39,401 nt of DNA from an uncultured Acidimicrobiaceae bacterium (lineage in GTDB: Bacteria; Actinomycetota; Acidimicrobiia; Acidimicrobiales; Aldehydirespiratoraceae). The translations under genes were made by a program, and so were the position numbers. Below are positions 16,232-23,613 of this stretch, in pieces (within the stretch, counting starts at the first letter, position 1; each line of letters starts with the position of its first letter). A model generated the notes under the pieces. That model ran no database searches. It was not told the origin of the DNA and was given only the letters and a program-made list of their open reading frames with translations. The DNA is taken from the NCBI GenBank assembly GCA_913041415.1, contig CAJWHS010000015.1, positions 1 through 39,401 on the forward strand, given 5' to 3'.

Positions 16232-17725
16232 ATGAGTGACATCACCGAAATCGGACACTTCGTCGGAGGCCGCACGGTCGCCAGCACATCCGGTAACACG
16301 AGCCCGGTCTACAACCCCGCCACCGGTCAGCAGACCGGCGCCGTCGCCCTCGCGTCGGTCGAGGAGCTCGATGCTGCGGTCGCCATTGCGAACGCCGCGT
16401 TCCAGGAGTGGCGCTCCTCGAGTGTCGCCAAGCGCACCGAGGCGATGTTTAACCTGCGAAACCTGGTGAAGCAGAACGCAAGCGAGCTCGCTGCGAAGAT
16501 CACCGCCGAGCACGGCAAGGTCCACAGCGACGCGATGGGTGAGGTCGCCCGTGGCCTCGAGAACATCGAGTTCGCCTGCAACATTGGCGAGATGCTCAAG
16601 GGCAGCCACTCGAACCAGGTCTCGACCGGCGTCGACGTCACGACGATCCGTCGGCCGCTCGGGGTCGTCGCCGGCATCACCCCGTTCAACTTCCCGGCGA
16701 TGGTGCCGCTCTGGATGATTCCCAACGCCCTCGGCTGCGGCAACGCCTTCATCCTCAAGCCCAGTGAGAAGGACCCTACCTCGGCGATGTTCCTCGCCGA
16801 ATTGATCCACAAGGCCGGCTTCCCCGACGGTGTGTTCAACCTCGTCAACGGCGACAAAACCGCAGTTGACGCCATCCTCGAGCATCCCGACATCAAGGCG
16901 GTGAGCTTCGTCGGCTCCACCCCGATCGCCCAGTACATCCACCGCACCGCCAGCGAGCACGGCAAGCGGGTGCAGGCCCTCGGTGGCGCCAAGAACCACA
17001 TGCTGGTGCTGCCCGATGCCGACATCGGCCTCGCAGCCGATGCGGCCGTGTCGGCGGCCTTCGGTTCGGCCGGTGAGCGCTGTATGGCCATCTCGGTCGT
17101 CGTCGCAGTCGGCGAGGCCGCCGACCCACTGGTCGACGCAATCGCCGAGCGCACCCGTGCACTCACGATCGGCGATGGCATGGATCCCGCCTCGGAGATG
17201 GGCCCACTCGTCACCCGAGAGGCCCGCGATCGGGTCGAGTCCTCTATCGGCGCCGGTGCTGACGCGGGTGCCACGGTGGTGCTCGACGGCCGTGAGGCCG
17301 GGTTCGACGGCGATGGCTACTTCCTCGGGTGCACTCTTCTCGACAACGTCACACCTGACATGACCGTCTACCAGGACGAAGTCTTCGGACCCCTCCTCGG
17401 TGTGGTGCGTGTGCCGACCTTGGACGATGCGATCAAGCTGCTCGAGGACAATCCGTACGGCAACGGCACGGCGATCTTCACCAGCGATGGTGGTGCTGCT
17501 CGCCAGTTCACCGAGGAGGCCCCAGTCGGCATGGTCGGCGTCAACGTCCCGATCCCGGTGCCGGTGGCGTACCACTCGTTCGGTGGGTGGAAGGATTCCA
17601 TCTTCAGCGACACGGCGATTTACGGCCCCGAAGGTGTGCGCTTCTACACCAAGCCCCAGGCGATCACGACTCGCTGGCCCGACCCGGCCAGTTCGTCGGT
17701 CGATCTCGGCTTCCCGACCAACTAG
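16232..17725 (+). CDS. mmsA: Methylmalonate-semialdehyde dehydrogenase (CoA-acylating)
   Basis: A 497-residue CoA-dependent aldehyde dehydrogenase converting methylmalonate semialdehyde to propionyl-CoA, or malonate semialdehyde to acetyl-CoA, with CO2 release and NADH. ITPFNFPAMVPLWM (149-162), QALGGAKNHMLVLPDAD (248-264) and the nucleophile C284 in GERCMA are signatures of this subfamily. GGAKNH occupies the place of the ELGG general base, which is why these enzymes acylate CoA instead of hydrolysing. Length matches MmsA/IolA. It follows the aminotransferase in an apparent operon and would feed propionyl-CoA toward the methylmalonyl-CoA mutase genes also in this window. Confidence 0.95.
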   Translation: MSDITEIGHFVGGRTVASTSGNTSPVYNPATGQQTGAVALASVEELDAAVAIANAAFQEWRSSSVAKRTEAMFNLRNLVKQNASELAAKITAEHGKVHSDAMGEVARGLENIEFACNIGEMLKGSHSNQVSTGVDVTTIRRPLGVVAGITPFNFPAMVPLWMIPNALGCGNAFILKPSEKDPTSAMFLAELIHKAGFPDGVFNLVNGDKTAVDAILEHPDIKAVSFVGSTPIAQYIHRTASEHGKRVQALGGAKNHMLVLPDADIGLAADAAVSAAFGSAGERCMAISVVVAVGEAADPLVDAIAERTRALTIGDGMDPASEMGPLVTREARDRVESSIGAGADAGATVVLDGREAGFDGDGYFLGCTLLDNVTPDMTVYQDEVFGPLLGVVRVPTLDDAIKLLEDNPYGNGTAIFTSDGGAARQFTEEAPVGMVGVNVPIPVPVAYHSFGGWKDSIFSDTAIYGPEGVRFYTKPQAITTRWPDPASSSVDLGFPTN

Positions 17726-17804
17726 CCCCGGAGCCGTCCGCGGATCTCGGGCGACGAGCGCGGCACTGTGGCCAGGAGACCTCCAGTAGCGAAGACGACG
17801 GTTG

Positions 17805-17833
17805 TTGTGTTTCGACGACCACGAGGGCACGAT
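17805..17833 (+). promoter_or_regulatory. Possible promoter for the OFA-like MFS gene
   Basis: TTGTGT (17805-17810), 17 nt, then CACGAT (17828-17833), ending 6 nt before the ATG at 17840. The -10 differs from TAnnnT at its first base, so this is weaker than others here. Confidence 0.4.
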
Positions 17834-17839
17834 CGCCGT

Positions 17840-19096
17840 ATGGCGGAACCCACCACCGACACCACGGCTCGGCGCCGGTACACAGGATGGAAGGTGGTTG
17901 GCGCTAACTCCGTCGTGTGGTCGCTCCAGTCGATGGTGTGGGTCCAGGGATTCGGGAATCTCGCCGTGGAACTCCGAGATCAGTTTGGCTGGTCGAAGAC
18001 CTTCCTCTCGGTCGTCTTCGGGGCAACGCGAGCTGAGATCGCCCTCATCGGGCCGGTGCAGGGGCGAGAGATCCAGCGGCGAGGTGTCGCCCCGGTGATG
18101 CGCGCCGGCGCGATAGCGAGCGCTGCCGGCTTCGTCGCCGTCGCCGTGATCGATAGCCGCGCCCAGTTCCTCCTAGCGATGCTTCTGCTGGCGATTGGCA
18201 TGAGCCTGGTCGGCTTCCTCACCATCTCGGCGGCGACCGTCGCCTGGTTCGAGAAACGGCGAGCCCGAGCACTGTCGATCCAGACGATGGGTTTCGCGCT
18301 CGGCGGGTTCGCTGCACCGATCATGGTCTTGGGATTCCAGACGGTCGGTTGGCGAGCCACGGTCCTTGTCGTCGGCGGGGTCCTCTCGAGCGCCGCATGG
18401 TGGGCGGCCGGGATCACTGGTCGCCGCCCTGAGGACACGGGTGAACCAATGGACGGCCTCACCGAGGCCGAGGCCGACGCCACCCCCGACGCCGAGGGGA
18501 GCACCGGGCGCCACCTCACCGCCCAACAGGCGTTGCGCACACGAGGCTTCTGGATGATCTCGTTCGGACACGCGTTTGCCCTGCTCGTCGTCGTGTCGTC
18601 GATGGCCCACCTCGCGCTCTACCTCACCGAAGATCGTGGCTACTCGGCCGGATCGGCAGCGATCGTGGCGGGCATCGTGCCGCTCGTGCAGATCCTCGGC
18701 ACGGCGGCCGGCGGCTACCTCGGCGACCGGATCAACAAGCGGTTGATCTCGGGTGTTGCGATGCAGATGCATGGCGCTGCGTTGCTCGGCCTGGTGTGGA
18801 TCGACGCAGGATTCGCCGTCGTGGTCTTCATCGTCCTCCATGGACTCGCATGGGGCGTGCGTGGCCCGCAGATGCAGGCGATCCGAGCCGATTACTTCGG
18901 ATCGACATCGTTCGCCTCGATCATGGGTTGGTCGAACATCATCGTGACGATGGGAGCGATCGCCGGTCCGCTGATCGCCGGCTCGCTCGCTGATGCCACC
19001 GGCGACTATCGCCTCGGCTTCACGATCCTCGGTGTTGCGGCGGCGTGCGGCACCGTCTTCTGGATCTTCGCCACGCCACCGTCGGAGTCGGTCTGA
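17840..19096 (+). CDS. MFS transporter, OFA/monocarboxylate-like
   Basis: A 418-residue, about 12-helix major facilitator protein with a central hydrophilic loop (around 200-235) rich in Asp/Glu. Features include RRYTGWKVVGANSVVW at the N-terminus, an FGWSKTFLSVVFGATRAE first loop, a GRRPEDTGEPMDG inter-domain linker and GYLGDRINKRLI in the second half. This layout is that of the oxalate/formate-monocarboxylate antiporter-type MFS. The substrate is unknown; being downstream of the aminotransferase-mmsA pair suggests an organic or amino acid. The frame opens at 17768, but the ATG at 17840 is the last before the first helix and has a promoter-like box just upstream. Confidence 0.85.
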   Translation: MAEPTTDTTARRRYTGWKVVGANSVVWSLQSMVWVQGFGNLAVELRDQFGWSKTFLSVVFGATRAEIALIGPVQGREIQRRGVAPVMRAGAIASAAGFVAVAVIDSRAQFLLAMLLLAIGMSLVGFLTISAATVAWFEKRRARALSIQTMGFALGGFAAPIMVLGFQTVGWRATVLVVGGVLSSAAWWAAGITGRRPEDTGEPMDGLTEAEADATPDAEGSTGRHLTAQQALRTRGFWMISFGHAFALLVVVSSMAHLALYLTEDRGYSAGSAAIVAGIVPLVQILGTAAGGYLGDRINKRLISGVAMQMHGAALLGLVWIDAGFAVVVFIVLHGLAWGVRGPQMQAIRADYFGSTSFASIMGWSNIIVTMGAIAGPLIAGSLADATGDYRLGFTILGVAAACGTVFWIFATPPSESV

Positions 19097-19126
19097 GCGA
19101 ACCGGCGCCACAGCGGGCGGGCCGAC

Positions 19127-19132
19127 TACGGT
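19127..19132 (+). promoter_or_regulatory. -10 box TACGGT for the selenoprotein gene
   Basis: TACGGT ends 6 nt before the ATG at 19139, indicating leaderless transcription of the gene with the in-frame TGA. Confidence 0.5.
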
Positions 19133-19138
19133 CCCCGT

Positions 19139-20143
19139 ATGGCCAACGACACTGCACTGCTCGACTCGTTCGGCACGATCAGCGAGGCCCAACTCGCCGA
19201 ACTCGGCTGGACGCTCAAGCCAGAGGGGCTTTGTCAGGACGACACGTGTGTGCTCATCCCTGACCGTGGCGCCCTCGTTTCCGACGACGGCCTTGGTCTG
19301 GCCGTCCTCGGTGATCTGCTCGACCGTCCCGTCGCCATCGATACTGAGGCGGGTCTCGCTGCGGTCGGCGCGCCCCGGGCGGCTCGCCGCCAGGCACTCG
19401 ACGATCTCGTCGCTCCCGACTTCACCCTGCCCAACCTTGTGGGCGGCGGGGTCACCTCGCTGAGCGATCATCGCAGCAAAAAACGGTTGCTGATCGCCTT
19501 CTCCAGTTGGTGAGGCTGCGGCTACGAGCTGCCCGGGTGGCAGACACTGCAAAATGAAATCCATGCCGAGGGGCACACGGACTTCGAGATCATCGCCGTC
19601 GCCATCGACGAGAACATCGAGAAGCTCCGCGAGTTGGCCGAGGGAATTACCTACCCGGTGGTGGTTGATGCCGATCATGTCGTCACCGAGCTCTACGCGA
19701 TCTCGAATGTCCCGACCGTTGTGTTGGTCAACGAGGAAGACACGATCGCCATGCCGAACTGGAGTGCCTACGGCAGCGACCTGTTCAGCGAGTTCACCGG
19801 TGTCGAATCCGGCAAGCAGCACGATCGGATCCGTCGCTGGGTGCGCGAGGGCGATGCAGGGATGTCGACGAGTGAGGCGATCGGTGTGGTGGGTGATCTC
19901 TCCAGCGAGGAAGAAGCCGCCCGTCTCCACTTCCGTCTTGCGCTCGCGCTGCGCGATCGGGGCGATCAAGCTGGCTGCGACCGGAACTTCGATCGGGCCG
20001 CCGAACTGGCCCCTGAGGACTGGACAATTCGGCGGGCGATGATGCCGCTCCAAGGGCAGGACCCGTTCGGAGAGAACTTCATGGTGCTCTACGAGGACTG
20101 GAAGGCGAAGGGCAGCCCTTACCACGGGGTACGCGGCTACTGA
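19139..20143 (+). CDS. Thioredoxin-fold (redoxin) selenoprotein with Sec125 encoded by in-frame TGA
   Basis: Two frames, 19139-19513 and the one ending at 20143, are in the same phase and are separated only by TGA 19511-19513. Reading TGA as selenocysteine gives one 334-residue protein with FSSW-U-GCGYELPGW at 121-134, in which the redox-active first Cys of a TlpA/peroxiredoxin-like motif is Sec125. Coding continues without a stop through FEIIAVAID, YPVVVDADHVVTELY and NVPTVVLVNEED, the typical later strands and cis-Pro (VPT) of the fold. The C-terminal part (LHFRLALALRDRGDQAGCDRNFDRAAELAPEDW, in parts) looks like a TPR-type helix pair, then a conserved-looking WTIRRAMMPLQGQDP. An RNA hairpin with SECIS-like geometry follows the TGA. 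The likely role is thiol/peroxide redox chemistry. Sec insertion genes are not in the window. Confidence 0.85.
19514..19551 (+). promoter_or_regulatory. SECIS-like hairpin downstream of the Sec TGA
   Basis: CTGCC (19529-19533) pairs with GGCAG (19539-19543) around loop CGGGT (19534-19538). A lower stem TGCGG (19517-19521) pairs with CTGCA (19547-19551), with one G-U. The loop begins 20 nt after the TGA, has a G in its first two bases, and the element sits inside the coding region, as in bacterial SECIS elements. Confidence 0.65.
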
Positions 20144-20167
20144 AGCGGCCCCTCCGGTCGGTTCAGT
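20139..20167. terminator. Weak inverted repeat across two convergent stops
   Basis: ACTGAA (20139-20144) and TTCAGT (20162-20167) flank a 17-nt GC-rich segment and span both the selenoprotein and antiporter stop codons. The stem is only 6 bp; a bidirectional terminator is possible. Confidence 0.25.
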
Positions 20168-22298
20168 GGGCGTCGTTGCTGGAGCCAGATCCGTCGTCCT
20201 CGGGGACGAGGACGACGACGAGTGTGATGTCGGAGCCGTCGAGCACCCGCTGGATCGTGGCGCTTACCGCGGGAACACCAGCGTTGTCGCGGCTGCTCCC
20301 CGACATCACGATCAGATCAGCGCCGAGTTCGGTGGCCGTCGACAAGATGCCGGCAGCCGGACTCGGGTCGTGGGCCAGGATCGACGATGCCCGAGCGCCG
20401 CTTGCGTCGGCGACTGAAGCGGCCTCGTCAAGGATGGCGCGGTGACGGACCCGGTCGGGACCGCGCTCGCCGATCAGAGATCCCATGCGAGTCGGTGGTG
20501 TGGGCGAGACGTGGAGCTGGAGCAGCTGAGTGCCCAGATGAGAACTCAGCTGGGTGGCCAGCTCCAGTGCCGGTTTGGCCGACCTCGAACCGTTGACCGG
20601 AACAAGCGCACGGGCAAACGCCCACGGCAGACGGCCATTGAGTGATGCCGCCCCTCGTACGATCACCACGGGGATCGGTGAGCGACGCATGATCTCCGCC
20701 ACGTACTCGGAGGTCTCACCGCCGGTCGGCGCGCCGATCACGATGGCATCGTAGCCAAGTACCGCCTCGGCGATGACGGCATCGGCGACCGCCGTATCGA
20801 CGATGTCGTGGTCGACGGCCCGGCCGAACAGGACATCTCGATGGGCTTGCACGTCGACCGTCGAGGCATCGCCGGCGGTGAGGAGCGTGACGGCCGTATC
20901 GGCCGGCCAGGTCAGCCCTGCGACCTGGGCTGCGAGCAGCGATGGTACGTCGCCCTTGGTCGGGATCAGGATGCGGTTGCCCCGCACGACGATGTTGCTC
21001 GCAAGTTGGGCTTCCATGTCGAGCCGCTGTCGTTCCTCGGGGGTGCCCTCCCATCCGGAGAGGGCTCGACGCAACAGCGGGGGAGCGGCCATTGAGGTGG
21101 CCATCGCCATCAGCACGATGACTGTGTAGGAGCGATCGTTCAGAACGCCGAGTGAGAGGCCGACCGTGGCGATCACGATCTCGAGCGCGCCTCGGGCATT
21201 GAGCCCGACACCGAGGGCGGCGCCTTCGCGCAGCGGGAGGAGCGACAACTGCGCTCCGAGGATCGAACCGAGGAACTTCGACATCGACGCGATCGCGAGC
21301 ACGATCAGGGCCCACACGATCGTCTCGCCGTCGGCCAGCAGACCGAGGTCGACTCGCAGGCCAGCGGTGGCGAAGAAGATCGGTGCGAAGACCGCGGCGG
21401 TCATGGTCTCGAGCGGTCGGATGAGTTCGTGTTCGGCGAAACGAGAGCGGGCGAGGATGACCCCGGCGATGAAGGCACCCAGCACAGCCTCAACGTGGAG
21501 CCACTGGGTCACCACACCGAACGAGAGCGTGGTGACGAGCACCACGGTCATGCCGGAGAGTTGGTCACCCCCGTTGGCTCGAACCCGTTTGAGGGCAGTG
21601 TCAACGACCCGCTGCCCAATCGTGAAGGCGACGACGAAGAACACGATGAGCCCTACGACGGTGAAGGCGAGCTTGTCGAGCTTTAGGCCGCCGGCTTGCG
21701 CAAGGCCGGCGATGAGGCCCAGTGCGACCCAGCCGATGACATCGTTGGCCATGCCGGCTGCAAGAGTAAGTTGGCCGAAATTGCGGCGCATGAGGCCCAT
21801 CTCGCCGAGAATCTTGGCGATCACCGGGAGCGACGAGATCGAGAGGGCGGCGGCGACGAAGAGGGCGAAGATATAGCGCTCAGTGTCGCTGCCGACGAAG
21901 GCCGTGGGGAGAAACCAACCGACGGCGAAGCCGGCGATCGCCGGAACCAGCAACGAACCCGCCGACACGATCACTGCGGCGCGGCCGAGTCGGCCGATCA
22001 AGCCGAGGTCTGTCTCGAAGCCAGTGCCGACCAGCAGAAACAACACACCGAGCCATCCGACGGTGAAGAGCATGCCGGTCTGAACATCGTCGGCGGGGAA
22101 CATCCAGTCGGTGATGTCGGGGGCGAGTTTGTCGAGTACCGACGGGCCGAGGATGAGACCGGCAGCAAGTTCGCCGATCACGGCGGGGTGGCCGATGCGC
22201 TGCATCACCGCCCCAAGCAGCCGTGCGGCCGCCAGGATCACGAGCAGGCCGACCCAGAAGACGAGGAGCTGGTGCTCGGTCGGGGGGTTGAGGCTCAT
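20163..22298 (-). CDS. CPA2-type cation/H+ antiporter with two C-terminal UspA-like domains
   Basis: A 711-residue membrane protein. The first ~410 residues form a CPA2 Na+/H+ or K+/H+ exchanger (KefB/NapA-like): RIGHPAVIGELAAGLILGPSVLD near the start, a MANDVIGWVALG discontinuous-helix region, AVLGAFIAGVILARS and a GVGLNARGALEIVIATVG stretch carrying the NARG motif, each typical of the transport core. After this come two cytoplasmic segments, the first containing RILIPTKGD...YDAIVIGAPTGG and the second ALVPVNGSRSAKPALELATQ...ADLIVMSGSSRDNAG, that read like universal-stress-protein domains. These often sense nucleotides and gate the exchanger. The ORF extends to 22337, but ATG 22298 with GGAG 8 nt upstream fits the first helix. 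Ion specificity is not known. Confidence 0.88.
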   Translation of the reverse strand: MSLNPPTEHQLLVFWVGLLVILAAARLLGAVMQRIGHPAVIGELAAGLILGPSVLDKLAPDITDWMFPADDVQTGMLFTVGWLGVLFLLVGTGFETDLGLIGRLGRAAVIVSAGSLLVPAIAGFAVGWFLPTAFVGSDTERYIFALFVAAALSISSLPVIAKILGEMGLMRRNFGQLTLAAGMANDVIGWVALGLIAGLAQAGGLKLDKLAFTVVGLIVFFVVAFTIGQRVVDTALKRVRANGGDQLSGMTVVLVTTLSFGVVTQWLHVEAVLGAFIAGVILARSRFAEHELIRPLETMTAAVFAPIFFATAGLRVDLGLLADGETIVWALIVLAIASMSKFLGSILGAQLSLLPLREGAALGVGLNARGALEIVIATVGLSLGVLNDRSYTVIVLMAMATSMAAPPLLRRALSGWEGTPEERQRLDMEAQLASNIVVRGNRILIPTKGDVPSLLAAQVAGLTWPADTAVTLLTAGDASTVDVQAHRDVLFGRAVDHDIVDTAVADAVIAEAVLGYDAIVIGAPTGGETSEYVAEIMRRSPIPVVIVRGAASLNGRLPWAFARALVPVNGSRSAKPALELATQLSSHLGTQLLQLHVSPTPPTRMGSLIGERGPDRVRHRAILDEAASVADASGARASSILAHDPSPAAGILSTATELGADLIVMSGSSRDNAGVPAVSATIQRVLDGSDITLVVVLVPEDDGSGSSNDAH

Positions 22299-22524
22299 GG
22301 CAAACTCCGGACTTGACGGGGGATCACGATGACACACCTATCGCGCGATGTGTCGACATGCCGACCTGTGATCGGGTTCGACGAGGTGGCGGTTGCCACG
22401 TTCGGGTGAACTCGGACGCGGGACGGCCGCCCCGTTGGTGAGCGAGGCGGCCGTCTGAGGGGTGCGCCCGCTTGGTGTCGGGCGACGTTGTTGGTGGTGA
22501 CTCAGGGAGGCGAGAGCGTGGGGC
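22299..22524. other. 226-bp spacer between nrdB and the antiporter
   Basis: Apart from the nrdAB terminator hairpin at 22422-22455 and a short TGTCGACA palindrome near 22350, no coding frame or RNA gene is recognisable. The antiporter promoter should lie here, but no -35/-10 pair stands out. Confidence 0.4.
22422..22455 (-). terminator. nrdAB terminator hairpin
   Basis: GACGGCCGCC (22422-22431) and GGCGGCCGTC (22446-22455) form a perfect 10-bp stem with a 14-nt loop, about 70 nt beyond the nrdB stop. The stem is very stable. It lacks a T-tract, usual for this GC content. Confidence 0.7.
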
Positions 22525-23613
22525 TCAGAAGTCCTCGTCGAAGGCGACATCGCCCTCGACGCCGACCTGGTAGGCCGAGACGGTGCGCTCGAAGAAGTTC
22601 GAGAGCTCTTGGACGTCCTGTAATTCCATGAAGGCGAACGGGTTCGAGGCGTTGAAGCGCTTGGGCAGGCCGAGCTGGCTCAGACGCTGATCGGCGACGA
22701 ACTCGAGGTAGGTGCGGGTGTCCACCGTGGACATGCCGGGCACACCTTCGCCGAGGAGATCCTCGGCGAACTGGAACTCGGCGTCGACGGCCTCTTCGAG
22801 CATTGCGGTGATGCGCTCGCCGAGATCGTCGTCGAACAGCTGGGGCTCCTCGGCCCGAACCGTGTTGATGACCTCAAGGGCGAAGTTCATGTGCATCGAC
22901 TCGTCGCGGAACACCCAGTTCGTGCCGGCGGCGAGACCGTTGAGCAGGCCCTTGCTGCGCAGGAAGTACACGTAGGCAAACGCCGCAAAGAAGAACAGAC
23001 CCTCGATGCAGGTGGCGAAGCAGATGAGGTTCATGAGGAACCGCTTGCGGTCCTCCTCGGTCTGCAGGGCCCCGTCAGGAACATCGCTCATCCACTTGAA
23101 GCAGAAGTCGGCCTTGGTCTTGATTGAAGGGATGTTCTCGATTGCTGCGAACGCCTCGGCCCGCTCGTCGTGATCCGGGATGTAGTTGTCGAGCAGGTTC
23201 AAATAGAACTGGACGTGCAGCGCCTCTTCGTAGAGCTGACGGCTCAGATACATCCGGGCTTCGGGGGCGTTGATGTGCTGGTAGAGGTTGAGCACCAGAT
23301 TGTTGGCCACGATCGAGTCGCCGGTGGCGAAGAACGCCACGAGGCGGCTGATCAGGTGCTTCTCGGCCGGCATCAGTTTGCGATCGAGGTCGGTGAGATC
23401 GTCGGAGAAGTCGATCTCCTCGACGGTCCACGTGTTCTTGATAGCGTCTTTGTACATCTCGAAGAACTGCGGGTACCGCATCGGCCGCAACGTGAGGTCG
23501 AAGCCGGGGTCGAGAATGTTGGTGTGGGCACCTCGGTTGGCGGAGTGGCCGAGGTTGTCGGTCTGGGCGGGCTCCGCCGCGAGTGCGTAGTTGTGATCTT
23601 CTGCCAGTGCCAT
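22525..23613 (-). CDS. nrdB: Class I ribonucleotide reductase small subunit
   Basis: A 362-residue diiron protein that generates the tyrosyl radical for deoxynucleotide synthesis. All expected ligands can be read: D99 (ATGDS), E130 and H133 (EEALH), E204 (CIEGLF), E238 and H241 (RDESMH). The radical tyrosine Y137 stands four after H133, so this is a conventional tyrosyl-radical enzyme, not a Tyr-less class Ic type. The C-terminus ends VEGDVAFDEDF, the acidic tail that docks to NrdA. The frame starts at 23622, but ATG 23613 overlaps the nrdA stop by one base (TGATG), showing translational coupling. Confidence 0.96.
   Translation of the reverse strand: MALAEDHNYALAAEPAQTDNLGHSANRGAHTNILDPGFDLTLRPMRYPQFFEMYKDAIKNTWTVEEIDFSDDLTDLDRKLMPAEKHLISRLVAFFATGDSIVANNLVLNLYQHINAPEARMYLSRQLYEEALHVQFYLNLLDNYIPDHDERAEAFAAIENIPSIKTKADFCFKWMSDVPDGALQTEEDRKRFLMNLICFATCIEGLFFFAAFAYVYFLRSKGLLNGLAAGTNWVFRDESMHMNFALEVINTVRAEEPQLFDDDLGERITAMLEEAVDAEFQFAEDLLGEGVPGMSTVDTRTYLEFVADQRLSQLGLPKRFNASNPFAFMELQDVQELSNFFERTVSAYQVGVEGDVAFDEDF

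Noticed and set aside
16001-17830. 609-codon minus-strand frame antisense to mmsA
   Set aside because: Antisense shadow of a well-defined MMSDH.
19139-19513. Two separate genes or a pseudogene (19139-19513 and 19634-20143)
   Set aside because: The interval between them continues the same domain without any stop in the same phase, and the TGA falls on the redox-active residue, so one selenoprotein explains it better.
18173-20125. 650-codon minus-strand frame antisense to the MFS and selenoprotein genes
   Set aside because: It spans two real genes and the gap between them, with an Arg/Asp/His-rich translation of no recognisable fold.
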